The notes beneath the pieces were generated by a model. That model worked only from the letters and a program-made list of their open reading frames with translations, was not told where the DNA came from and did no database searches. From an uncultured Clostridium sp. (GTDB taxonomy: Bacteria > Bacillota > Clostridia > Clostridiales > Clostridiaceae), in assembly GCA_900547475.1 (NCBI GenBank), contig URGW01000031.1, positions 1-47,510 on the forward strand: a stretch of DNA of 47,510 nucleotides. The letters run 5' to 3'. Shown piece by piece: positions 35,514-43,449 of the stretch. The translations under genes and the position numbers were made by a program. Positions within the stretch are counted from its first letter, which is position 1. Each line of letters opens with the position of its first letter.

Positions 35514-36098
35514 ATGGCTAGAACATATGCATATTCAGCGGACTTCGATAAGGATATAGAAAATCTCTTTAAAGAAGCTAAGCTATTAGGTGAAGGACAT
35601 AATGGAATTGTTTATGAAGTACCTGGGAATAGAGCTATAAAGATATTTACAGACAAAAATGTTTGTAAAAGTGAAGCAGAGATATTATATAGAGTAAAAA
35701 AATCTAAATATTTTCCTAGGATATATAAAAGTGGAGATTACTATATATTAAGAGATATGGTTAATGGTATAAGGTTAGACGATTATATAAAAGAAAATGG
35801 ATTAAGTCATCAACTTATATATAATTTATACAGATTAATTAACGAATTTAAGTCTTTAAAGTTTACAAAATTGGATGCAAGGTGTAGAGATATATATGTT
35901 AATAAGAATGAGAGATTAATGGTTATTGATCCAAAGCAGTGTTACAGACGAAAGGTTGATTATCCAAGACATTTAATGAAGGGACTTGATGGAATAGATG
36001 TGTTAGAGGAATTTTTGAGGGGAATTTATATAATAGATAAAAGAAGAGGTTCGGAATGGGAGCATAAAATTAATCAATACTATGCAAAAGAATATTAA
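35514..36098 (+). CDS. Small protein-kinase-fold protein
   Basis: 194-aa protein with a reduced eukaryotic-like kinase fold. Glycine-rich loop LGEGHNGIVYEV, the ATP-site Lys in RAIKIF, a Glu in CKSEAEIL as helix-C candidate, a catalytic-loop-like LDARCRDIYV and a metal-binding D in MVIDPKQ, in place of DFG. It lacks the C-terminal lobe of full Ser/Thr kinases. No signal peptide or membrane helix. The target is unknown, and it may phosphorylate a small molecule. It sits upstream of enolase; the promoter appears to lie in the 130-bp gap before it. A weak AGGTAGG-type ribosome site precedes the ATG. Confidence 0.7.
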   Translation: MARTYAYSADFDKDIENLFKEAKLLGEGHNGIVYEVPGNRAIKIFTDKNVCKSEAEILYRVKKSKYFPRIYKSGDYYILRDMVNGIRLDDYIKENGLSHQLIYNLYRLINEFKSLKFTKLDARCRDIYVNKNERLMVIDPKQCYRRKVDYPRHLMKGLDGIDVLEEFLRGIYIIDKRRGSEWEHKINQYYAKEY

Positions 36099-36118
36099 AA
36101 TAATTATGGTATTAAATA

Positions 36119-36180
36119 TAAAAGTCAAGGGCTAATAATAGATAGAAATTATATTGTCAAGCTTTTGGCTTTTATATTTT
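36119..36180 (+). terminator. Possible terminator with long loop
   Basis: AAAAGTCAA pairs with TTGGCTTTT across a loop of about 40 nt, followed by T-rich sequence. It is weaker than other terminators in the window. Confidence 0.35.
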
Positions 36181-36303
36181 ATAATTAAATAAATTATTAA
36201 GAAAATAGAATATTATTTCCTTCCGATGTAAAAAATAAATGGGTAGATATTAGATTTTGGAATAAAATATTTCATTTAATGTTAAAAATAAGGAGGATAT
36301 GAA

Positions 36304-37599
36304 ATGAAAAATTTTGTTGAAATTGTAGATGTTGTAGCAAGACAAATATTAGATTCTAGATGTTTTCCAACAGTAGAAGTAGAAGTATATTTAGAAGATG
36401 GAACAATGGGAAGAGCGGCAGTACCATCAGGAGCATCAACTGGTATTTATGAAGCTGTTGAATTAAGAGATGGAAATAAAGACTATTATATGGGAAAAGG
36501 TGTTTTAAAGGCTGTTGAAAATGTTAATGACACAATAGCTGAAGAATTAATAGGATGCAATGTTTTCGATCAAACATATATTGATAAAATGTTAATAGAA
36601 CTTGATGGAAGTAACAATAAAGGAAAATTAGGAGCTAATGCTATACTAGGTGTTTCTTTAGCAGTAGCACAAGCAGCTGCTAATTACTTAGGATTACCTT
36701 TATATCAATATGTAGGTGGAGTAAATGCAAAAGTGTTACCAGTTCCAATGATGAACATAATAAATGGTGGTTCACATGCTGATAATTCAGTTGACCTTCA
36801 AGAGTTTATGGTTATGCCAGTAGGCTTTGATAACTTTGATAAAGCAGTTCAAGCTTGTGCAGAAGTTTATCATGCATTAAAGAAAACTTTAAATGAAAAA
36901 GGATACTCAACAGGTGTTGGAGATGAAGGTGGATTTGCTCCTAACTTAAAGAGTAATGCAGAGGCTATTGAAGTTATATTAGAAGCAATTAAAAAGGCTG
37001 GATATGAACCAGGAAAAGATATATTCATAGCAATAGATGCAGCTTCATCTGAATATTACAAAGATGGTAAATATGTATTAGAACATGAAGGAAAGACTTT
37101 AACTGCAGCTGAAATGGTTGATTTCTTCGAAGATTGGGTAAATAAATATCCTATTATATCAATTGAAGATGGTATGGCAGAAGAGGACTGGGAAGGTTGG
37201 AAGCTATTAACTGATAGATTAGGTAAGAGAGTTCAATTAGTTGGTGATGACTTATTTGTAACTAATACTCAAAGATTAGAAGATGGAATTTATAGAGGAG
37301 TTGCTAACTCAATTCTTATTAAATTAAATCAAATTGGTACTTTAACAGAAACTTTAAATGCTATAGAAATGGCTAATAGAGCTGGATATACAGCAGTTAT
37401 TTCTCATAGAAGTGGTGAAACAGAAGATACTACTATAGCAGATTTAGTTGTTGCTGTTAATGCAGGTCAAATTAAGACTGGTGCTCCTGCAAGATCTGAA
37501 AGAGTTGCTAAATATAATCAATTAATCAGAATAGCAGAAGAACTTGATGATGTAGCAGAATATAGAGGAAAGAAAGCTTTCTTTAATATAAAAGAATAA
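36304..37599 (+). CDS. eno: Enolase (phosphopyruvate hydratase)
   Basis: 431-aa glycolytic enzyme that converts 2-phosphoglycerate to phosphoenolpyruvate. All signatures are present: GASTG loop (PSGASTGIYEA), DEGGFAP, the metal-binding DAASSE, SIEDGMAEEDWEGW, GDDLFVTN, the LIKLNQIGTLTET signature, and SHRSGETEDTTIADL. AGGAGG precedes the start and a terminator follows. In many clostridia eno lies close to secG and rnr; here about 7 kb of other genes separates them. Confidence 0.98.
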   Translation: MKNFVEIVDVVARQILDSRCFPTVEVEVYLEDGTMGRAAVPSGASTGIYEAVELRDGNKDYYMGKGVLKAVENVNDTIAEELIGCNVFDQTYIDKMLIELDGSNNKGKLGANAILGVSLAVAQAAANYLGLPLYQYVGGVNAKVLPVPMMNIINGGSHADNSVDLQEFMVMPVGFDNFDKAVQACAEVYHALKKTLNEKGYSTGVGDEGGFAPNLKSNAEAIEVILEAIKKAGYEPGKDIFIAIDAASSEYYKDGKYVLEHEGKTLTAAEMVDFFEDWVNKYPIISIEDGMAEEDWEGWKLLTDRLGKRVQLVGDDLFVTNTQRLEDGIYRGVANSILIKLNQIGTLTETLNAIEMANRAGYTAVISHRSGETEDTTIADLVVAVNAGQIKTGAPARSERVAKYNQLIRIAEELDDVAEYRGKKAFFNIKE

Positions 37600-37610
37600 A
37601 TAATAGAAGT

Positions 37611-37642
37611 GGCAAATAGTAAATTAGGCTATTTGCCTTTTC
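37611..37642 (+). terminator. Rho-independent terminator after eno
   Basis: A 9-bp stem GGCAAATAG/CTATTTGCC (37611-37619 with 37629-37637) with a 9-nt loop and a T-rich tail. Confidence 0.9.
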
Positions 37643-37801
37643 TTTTTATAAATTTAATATACTTTTATTAAGATTTATTGGTGATTTTTAAGCAGAATTA
37701 GTTTAAATAATATTAATAACTATAACAATTATATAATTAAATCAAGAAAAGATTTTGACTATGAGTAATAAAAATGGCTGTATAAAGTGGGGGAGAATAA
37801 G

Positions 37802-38908
37802 ATGGAATTTAAAGTAACAACAGATATGATTAATAATTCATTAGTTAGTAAAGGTGATATTTCTAGAATTGAAAAAGCAATGAATAAAGCGAAAAATGGA
37901 CAAGATATTACTATAGCATTTTTAGGAGGATCAATAACTCAAGGGTGCAATGCAACAAAATTTGAAGATTGTTATGCTAGTAGAACTTATAAATGGTTTA
38001 AGGACAAGTTCAAAAATATAAATGTAAAATATGTTAATGCAGGGGTTGGAGCAACAGGATCAATAATAGGGGCTCATAGAGTAGAAAAGCAAGTATTATC
38101 ACAAAATCCAGACATAGTATTTATTGATTTTGCTGTAAATGATAAGGATAGTATTTATGATAAGGTTGCTTATGAAAGCATAATAAGAAGAATATTATCA
38201 GTAGAAAATCCACCAGCAATAATTGAAGTGTTTATGAGCAATTTTGATGGAAGTAATGTTCAACCACAGCAAATAGAGATAGGTAAAAAATATAATCTAC
38301 CAATGATAAGTTTTAGAAACTCAATTTATACAGAAATTATTACAAATAGATTGAAGTGGCAAGATGTTGCAAGTGATGAGGTACATCCAAATGACTATGG
38401 TCATTTTATAATATCAAAGTTATTAACGGCTTTTATGGAAGATATATATAAGAATTTGAAAGAAGTTAAAGTAAATAAAATAGAACTTGGACAGCCTTTA
38501 TTCGGCGATAAATATACATGTGGAATAATAATGAATAATAATAACTTAGATGTAAAAAAAATAAGTGGATTTTCTGTAGATAATGAAGGATTCCAAGTAT
38601 TTAAAGATGGCTGGAAATTTATTTCTGAAACTGGTGGAGAAGCAAATTTATCAGTAAATGTAGAAGGAAAAAATATATTTTTATTATATAAAAAAACTAT
38701 AAAAGAAACTGCAGCAAAGTTGGCTGTTAAGGTTGATGATAAAGAAGAGATAATTATTGATACTTTTTTTAAGGATGGATGGGGAGATTATTCCGCAACT
38801 GAGGTATTAGTTGAAGATTTATTAAATGGAAGGCATAAAATTGAAATTAAAGTCTTAGATGATAATAAATCAATAGAAGCATATATAATGGGATTCTTAG
38901 TTTCTTAG
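37802..38908 (+). CDS. Carbohydrate acetyl esterase, SGNH type, CE17-like
   Basis: 368 aa from ATG 37802 (GGGGGAG 7 nt upstream; an in-frame GTG at 37787 overlaps that site). Residues about 25-225 are an SGNH hydrolase: catalytic Ser44 in GGSITQG, block II NAGVGATGS, block III FAVND, and the Asp192/His195 pair in DEVHPND. Residues about 230-368 are a beta-sandwich, CBM35-like domain. This order and its partner CE2 gene 11 nt downstream match the two mannan esterases of Roseburia intestinalis, where CE17 removes axial 2-O-acetyl groups. No signal peptide is present, so it should act on imported oligosaccharides. CE17 assignment is from architecture and context. Confidence 0.82.
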   Translation: MEFKVTTDMINNSLVSKGDISRIEKAMNKAKNGQDITIAFLGGSITQGCNATKFEDCYASRTYKWFKDKFKNINVKYVNAGVGATGSIIGAHRVEKQVLSQNPDIVFIDFAVNDKDSIYDKVAYESIIRRILSVENPPAIIEVFMSNFDGSNVQPQQIEIGKKYNLPMISFRNSIYTEIITNRLKWQDVASDEVHPNDYGHFIISKLLTAFMEDIYKNLKEVKVNKIELGQPLFGDKYTCGIIMNNNNLDVKKISGFSVDNEGFQVFKDGWKFISETGGEANLSVNVEGKNIFLLYKKTIKETAAKLAVKVDDKEEIIIDTFFKDGWGDYSATEVLVEDLLNGRHKIEIKVLDDNKSIEAYIMGFLVS

Positions 38909-38919
38909 GAGGAGAGGAA

Positions 38920-40002
38920 ATGTATTTAGAAGATTTAGATAAAAACAAGTATACATTAATAGAAGCAGATAATTTAAATTATCAATATATGGGAAGAGTA
39001 GATTTTGAAAATCCTAAGGCTCCTACAATTATTTATGCTGGAAGTATGATTAAAACAAGGTTTACTGGAAGGTCTGTTAAAGTAGCTATTAAAAATGTAC
39101 ATGCATGTTATGAAAATGCAATTGGATTTATTATAGATGGAGATATTACAGGAAAGGCAGTAATAGAAGAACATAATAAAGATATTATATTAGATATTGC
39201 AGAAGGATTAAGTGAAGGGGTTCATGACTTAATTTTATTTAAAAGATCTGATGCAGCCCATTATTTTGATTTTTATGGAATTATATTAGAAAAAGGATGT
39301 CACTTAGAAGCTCCAGAGGCAAAAAGCAATAGAAGAATTGAATGTTTTGGAGATTCAGTATCAGCAGGTGAAGTTTCTGAAGCAGTTGAATATGTAGGGA
39401 AATCTGATCCAGAAGGACATGAAGGAATATATTCAAACTCATGGTATTCATATTCTATGATTACAGCAAGAAAATTAGGGGCAGAAATTAATAATAATGC
39501 TCAAGGGGGAATTGCTGTATTAGATGGGACAGGTTATTTTAATCCAAGTTTAGGATACAAAGGGTTAGAATCTACTTATGATAAGCTAAGATATAGTGCT
39601 GAACTTGGTGAGTGTAATAAGTGGGATTTTAGTAGATATACACCTCATGTAGTTATTATGGCACTTGGCCAAAATGATTCTCATCCTATTGATTATATTA
39701 ATAATGATAAAGAAAAAAGAGAACATTGGAAATCAAAGTATAAGGAAATTATTCTTGATTTAAGAAGTAAGTATCCTAATGCATTGTTCGTTATTATTAC
39801 AACATTATTATGTCATAATGAAGGTTGGGATATTGCTTTAGACGAAATGACAAAGGAAATTAATGATGAAAAGATTGTTAGATTTAAATTTAAAAGAAAT
39901 GGAATTGGAACACCAGGTCATTTAAGAATTCCAGAGGCAGAGGAAATGGCAGAAGAATTAACAGAATTTATTAAAGGTTTTGGAGAAGAGATTTGGATTT
40001 AA
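38920..40002 (+). CDS. Carbohydrate acetyl esterase, CE2 family
   Basis: 360-aa esterase. An N-terminal jelly-roll domain (about 1-125) is followed by an SGNH domain: Ser146 in FGDSVSAGE, the family hallmark NNNAQGGIAVLDGTGYF, GQND at 250-253, and catalytic His334 in TPGHLRIPE. CE2 enzymes use a Ser-His dyad and remove 3-, 4- and 6-O-acetyl groups from mannose or xylose units. It has no signal peptide. Its AGGAGAGG site begins at the stop of the CE17-like gene, so the two are translated together. Confidence 0.9.
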   Translation: MYLEDLDKNKYTLIEADNLNYQYMGRVDFENPKAPTIIYAGSMIKTRFTGRSVKVAIKNVHACYENAIGFIIDGDITGKAVIEEHNKDIILDIAEGLSEGVHDLILFKRSDAAHYFDFYGIILEKGCHLEAPEAKSNRRIECFGDSVSAGEVSEAVEYVGKSDPEGHEGIYSNSWYSYSMITARKLGAEINNNAQGGIAVLDGTGYFNPSLGYKGLESTYDKLRYSAELGECNKWDFSRYTPHVVIMALGQNDSHPIDYINNDKEKREHWKSKYKEIILDLRSKYPNALFVIITTLLCHNEGWDIALDEMTKEINDEKIVRFKFKRNGIGTPGHLRIPEAEEMAEELTEFIKGFGEEIWI

Positions 40003-40169
40003 ATTTTTTAGTATTTTAATTAAAAATTTAGCATTTTTACAGAAATATATACAAAAACAAAGATAAAGAAGTAAATCTATAGTAATAAAGTTAAAGTAAT
40101 AGTAAATTAAATATGTAATTGTTAACAGTATTTTGAAAAAAGTTTTTTGTTAAGTAAATTACAAATTAA

Positions 40170-40183
40170 TAAAAGCGTTTATG
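40170..40183 (+). promoter_or_regulatory. Weak cre-like site before second GH130 gene
   Basis: TAAAAGCGTTTATG keeps the central CG and 8 of 11 consensus positions of a CcpA site, 52 nt before the start codon. It is a low-confidence call by itself, supported by similar sites at 146 and 28955. Confidence 0.3.
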
Positions 40184-40234
40184 GATAATGGTAGTAAACA
40201 ATTTATACTTATAAGATATATGATGGAGGGTATT

Positions 40235-41254
40235 ATGGAAAAAGTTAAAATTTACGGTGATGCAGTAAAAAATATGCCATGGCAAGAAAAACCAGAAGGA
40301 TTTGAGGGAGTAGTTTGGAGACATGATAATAATCCAATTATAGACTGGAATCCAACAAAGAAGAGTGCAAGAATTTTTAACAGTGCAGTACTTCCATACG
40401 AAGATGGATTTATAGGAGTATTTAGAGCAGACCATAAAAATGGTAGACCACAATTACATTTAGGAAGAAGTAAAGATGCTTTAAATTGGGATATTGAAGA
40501 TGAAGAAATTCATTGGATAGATGAGCAAGGAAATGATTATCAACCAAGTTATGCTTATGATCCAAGATTAGTTAAAATAGAAGATACTTATTATATTGTT
40601 TGGTGTTGTGACTTTGGTGGAGCAGCATTAGGATTAGGAATGACAAAGGACTTCAAGACATTTGTTAGACTTGAAAATCCATTTATTCCATTCAACAGAA
40701 ATGGTGTTTTATTCCCAAGAAAGGTTAATGATAAATACTTATTATTAAGTAGACCTAGTGATAGTGGACATACTCCGTTTGGAGATATATTCTTAAGTGA
40801 AAGTCCAGATTTAGTTCATTGGGGAAGACATAGAAGAGTAATGACTAAAGGTGGCCAAGGTTGGTGGCAAGGAACTAAAATTGGTAGTGGAGCAACACCA
40901 ATCGAAACATCAGAAGGGTGGTTAATGTTCTATCATGGAGTTTCAGGAACTTGTAATGGATTTGTATATAGTATGGGGGCTGCAATATTAGATAAAGATA
41001 ATCCATCAAAGGTTTTATATAGAACAAGAGATTATTTACTAACTCCAGAAAAGGAATACGAAACAACAGGATTTGTTCCAAATGTAGCATTCCCATGTGC
41101 AACACTTCAAGATCCTGAAACAGGAAGAATAGCCATTTACTATGGAGCAGCAGATACTTATGTTGCAGTAGCATATGCACAAGTTGATGAACTAGTTAAA
41201 TATATAAAAGAAAATTCAGAATTAGTAGACGGAGACGACGTAGAATTTAAGTAA
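40235..41254 (+). CDS. Beta-1,4-mannooligosaccharide phosphorylase, GH130 (subfamily 2-like)
   Basis: 339 aa from ATG 40235, with GGAGGG at 40225-40230; ATGs at 40181 and 40220 have no ribosome site and would add a non-conserved leader. Beta-propeller enzyme with proton donor candidate Asp109 in YAYDPRLVK. Also visible: the FRADHKNGR and LLSRPSDSGHTPFG phosphate/substrate segments and MFYHGVSG. Length matches mannooligosaccharide phosphorylases (RaMP2 type, about 330 aa). It releases mannose 1-phosphate from the non-reducing end of mannan oligosaccharides, complementing the mannosylglucose enzyme at 34203. No signal peptide. Confidence 0.92.
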   Translation: MEKVKIYGDAVKNMPWQEKPEGFEGVVWRHDNNPIIDWNPTKKSARIFNSAVLPYEDGFIGVFRADHKNGRPQLHLGRSKDALNWDIEDEEIHWIDEQGNDYQPSYAYDPRLVKIEDTYYIVWCCDFGGAALGLGMTKDFKTFVRLENPFIPFNRNGVLFPRKVNDKYLLLSRPSDSGHTPFGDIFLSESPDLVHWGRHRRVMTKGGQGWWQGTKIGSGATPIETSEGWLMFYHGVSGTCNGFVYSMGAAILDKDNPSKVLYRTRDYLLTPEKEYETTGFVPNVAFPCATLQDPETGRIAIYYGAADTYVAVAYAQVDELVKYIKENSELVDGDDVEFK

Positions 41255-41256
41255 GT

Positions 41257-41370
41257 GAGAGCCCAAATTTTCAATTTGGTTGCTCGAACTTGCCTGAAAC
41301 TCCAAATTTAAATTTGGTAAGTTGAAGGTACACTTTAGTGTACTCAGCGACTGAAAGGAGTGGAGTTTCC
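41257..41370 (+). ncRNA. Candidate structured RNA or MITE-like element
   Basis: Three clear hairpins: GAGC-CCAAATT with AATTTGG-TT-GCTC (41259-41285), the perfect 16-nt palindrome CCAAATTTAAATTTGG (41302-41317), and GTACAC/GTGTAC (41328-41343). A long-range pair GAAACT (41296-41301) with AGTTTC (41364-41369) closes the last two into a junction. GC content is above the flanks. No known riboswitch class is recognised. Confidence 0.4.
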
Positions 41371-41419
41371 TTTTAAAAAGCTTGAGTATTATATTTTCAT
41401 ACAATTTTCCTCTAAAAGG

Positions 41420-41451
41420 CTGTTACACTTAGGTGAGCAGTCTTTTTTTAT
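41420..41451 (+). terminator. Rho-independent terminator
   Basis: A stem GCTGTTACAC against GTGAGCAGT (one bulged A, two wobble pairs) with a TTAG loop and a run of seven T. It ends transcripts from the second GH130 gene and its structured 3' region. Confidence 0.75.
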
Positions 41452-41602
41452 TACAAAATTGTAATAAAAATGAAAGATGAATCGATATGAAAAATATTCT
41501 TCATTAGCTAAAATTAATTCAGAAAGTTTAAGTAAAAAAGAATTTTAAGCAAAGAGAATATTAAATATTAATAAAATTTTAATAAAATAATGAATTTATA
41601 TA

Positions 41603-41650
41603 AGCAAATATTAAGATTTAATCTAAATAAATCTTAATATTTGCTTTTTA
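41603..41650. terminator. Perfect 18-bp hairpin upstream of glycosyltransferase gene
   Basis: 41603-41620 pairs fully with 41628-41645 around a 7-nt loop, then TTTTTA. It fits a terminator, yet it lies only 40 nt before the next start codon, so it may be a 5' leader attenuator if transcription begins upstream. Confidence 0.6.
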
Positions 41651-41689
41651 TAATAAAAGTATAGCAAACAAGCATTGGGGAGAAATATT

Positions 41690-42763
41690 ATGAAAATATT
41701 AATTTTAACAGGAAAATTTGGAATGGGACATTATTCGGTATCAGAAGCAATAGGGCAAGAAATAAGTAGTAGAGATTCTAATATAGAAGTTAGCATAGTT
41801 GATATATTAGATTATTTAATGCCAACAGCCAGTAAGATCCTTTATAAAAGTTTTAATACATTAGTGACGAAATGGTCAAATTTATATAATTTCGTAAATA
41901 TAAATAATGAGGATAATAATATAAAAACATTTAATTATTTTTTTGTAAAAGGATTAGATAGATTATTTTTAGAGTTTAATCCGGATATAGTTATTTCAAC
42001 TTTACCTATAAGTTCACAGTATATTTCTAAATATAAATCATTAAAGAAATCTAATATTCCTCTATTTACATTTATAACTGATATTTCTAGCCATAGTGAA
42101 TGGATTCATAAGAATACAGATTTTTATTTTGTTGGTGATATAAGTATAAAGAAAAGTTTAATTGATAAAGGAATTGATGAAAATAAAATAATAGTTAGTG
42201 GAATTCCAGTTAAACAAGGTTTTAAAGATAAGATTATAAAATTTGATAAAAATAAATCAAAAGAGATTTTAATTATGGGTGGTGGTTTAGGGTTAATTTC
42301 ATTTAATAAAAATTTATTTGAATCATTAAACAATGAGAAGAATATAAAAACAACAGTAATAACAGGAAATAATAAAAAAATGTTTGAACAATTGAAAAGT
42401 AAGTATAAAAATATTGAGGTTTTAGGATATACAAATAAGATAGATTTTTATATGAAAAGAGCAGATTTAATAATATCTAAATCTGGTGGAATAACTTTAT
42501 TTGAGGCAATTTACAGTGAGACACCTATTTATGTAGTTAATCCATTTTTACTTCAGGAAGTTAAGAATGCTAAATTTATAGAAAAAAGAAAAATAGGACA
42601 AGTAGTTTGGAATGAAGAAATGGATATAGCTAAGGATATTTTATCACTTATAAATGATGACAAGGCTATTTTAAAAATGAAAAGTAATATGAAGAAGGTT
42701 AAGGAAAATATTAATCAAGAAGAGATATTAAGTGTTATAGAACAGTTTAAGAAGGAGGCATAA
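41690..42763 (+). CDS. Processive diacylglycerol glycosyltransferase-like protein (MGDG synthase/UgtP type, GT28)
   Basis: 357 aa from ATG 41690 (GGGGAGA 7 nt before; the in-frame TTG at 41675 lies upstream of it). The N-terminal MGDG-synthase domain starts with ILTGKFGMGHYSVSEAI, the family's acceptor-site loop. The C-terminal GT28 half has LIMGGGLGL and the nucleotide-sugar site SKSGGITLFEAI. Such enzymes put glucose or galactose on diacylglycerol in the inner leaflet. It is followed by polysaccharide deacetylase and flippase-like genes with almost no gaps, so a joint envelope role is likely. Confidence 0.87.
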   Translation: MKILILTGKFGMGHYSVSEAIGQEISSRDSNIEVSIVDILDYLMPTASKILYKSFNTLVTKWSNLYNFVNINNEDNNIKTFNYFFVKGLDRLFLEFNPDIVISTLPISSQYISKYKSLKKSNIPLFTFITDISSHSEWIHKNTDFYFVGDISIKKSLIDKGIDENKIIVSGIPVKQGFKDKIIKFDKNKSKEILIMGGGLGLISFNKNLFESLNNEKNIKTTVITGNNKKMFEQLKSKYKNIEVLGYTNKIDFYMKRADLIISKSGGITLFEAIYSETPIYVVNPFLLQEVKNAKFIEKRKIGQVVWNEEMDIAKDILSLINDDKAILKMKSNMKKVKENINQEEILSVIEQFKKEA

Positions 42764-42765
42764 AA

Positions 42766-43449
42766 ATGATAATTATATGTATAATAGGAGTTTTGTTGTT
42801 ATCATATAGTATTATTCCTACCTTTTACTATAAATTTAAGGGCACTCCAATTCCTAATTACGTAGAGGAAAAAAAGTTTTTATCATTAACCTTTGATGAT
42901 GGACCTGATGAGAAATATACAGTTGAATTATTAGATTTACTTAAAAAATATAATATAAAGGCCACATTTTTTGTTGTAGCTAAATTTGCTGAAGAAAATT
43001 ATGAAATTATAAAACGAATGGAAGAAGAGGGACATACTATAGGGCTTCACTCTTTAGAACACAAAAATGGTCTTTTAAATGGACCGTTATATACAAGTAA
43101 TGATTTTAAAGAAAGTTTAAGAATAATGAAAAGATTAAATATTAATGTAAAATCATTTAGACCACCATGGGGACATCTTAATTTATCAACTATTATAAAT
43201 TTAAAAAAATATAATTTAAAGTTAGTACTTTGGGATGTAATTATAGGGGATTGGAAATCAGATATAACATCAGATGAAATATCAAATAGATTAATAATGC
43301 AATCAAAAAATAAAAGTATTATTTGTCTTCATGATGGAAGGGGCGAAAATGAAGCACCTAGAAGAACTATAGAGGCTTTAGAGAAAACAATACCTATATG
43401 GCTTGAAGAAGGTTATGAATTTTTAAAGGTAGGGGAACTTTATGAATAA
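42766..43449 (+). CDS. Polysaccharide deacetylase, NodB/CE4 family
   Basis: 227 aa. One N-terminal hydrophobic helix (1-20), then a NodB domain: LTFDDGPDE with Asp44 (base) and Asp45 (metal), the metal-binding HSLEH, FRPPWGH and a closing LHDGRGE. It should remove N- or O-acetyl groups from an extracellular glycan such as peptidoglycan or a wall polymer. It starts 2 nt after the glycosyltransferase stop and overlaps the next gene by 8 nt, indicating one operon. No lipobox is seen. Confidence 0.9.
   Translation: MIIICIIGVLLLSYSIIPTFYYKFKGTPIPNYVEEKKFLSLTFDDGPDEKYTVELLDLLKKYNIKATFFVVAKFAEENYEIIKRMEEEGHTIGLHSLEHKNGLLNGPLYTSNDFKESLRIMKRLNINVKSFRPPWGHLNLSTIINLKKYNLKLVLWDVIIGDWKSDITSDEISNRLIMQSKNKSIICLHDGRGENEAPRRTIEALEKTIPIWLEEGYEFLKVGELYE

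Larger units (their letters stand above)
41255..41689. other. 435-bp gene-free region with several hairpins
   Basis: No gene is seen. It contains, in order: a structured element at 41257-41370, a terminator at 41420-41450, AT-rich spacer, and a perfect 18-bp hairpin at 41603-41645 upstream of the glycosyltransferase. A TATAAT (41649-41654) follows the last hairpin. It divides the mannan genes from the envelope genes. Confidence 0.7.

Noticed and set aside
37755..37786. TTGACT and TATAAA as a promoter for the CE17-like gene
   Set aside because: Spacing is 20 nt and the start of transcription would overlap the ribosome binding site.
40166..40453. 95-codon minus-strand frame opposite the second GH130 gene
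   Set aside because: It is antisense to conserved phosphorylase codons, rich in Trp/Cys/Phe as expected for a shadow frame, and has no ribosome site.
41603..41645. Riboswitch in the leader of the glycosyltransferase gene
   Set aside because: Only one simple hairpin is present, without the conserved loops of known classes. It is better explained as a terminator or attenuator.
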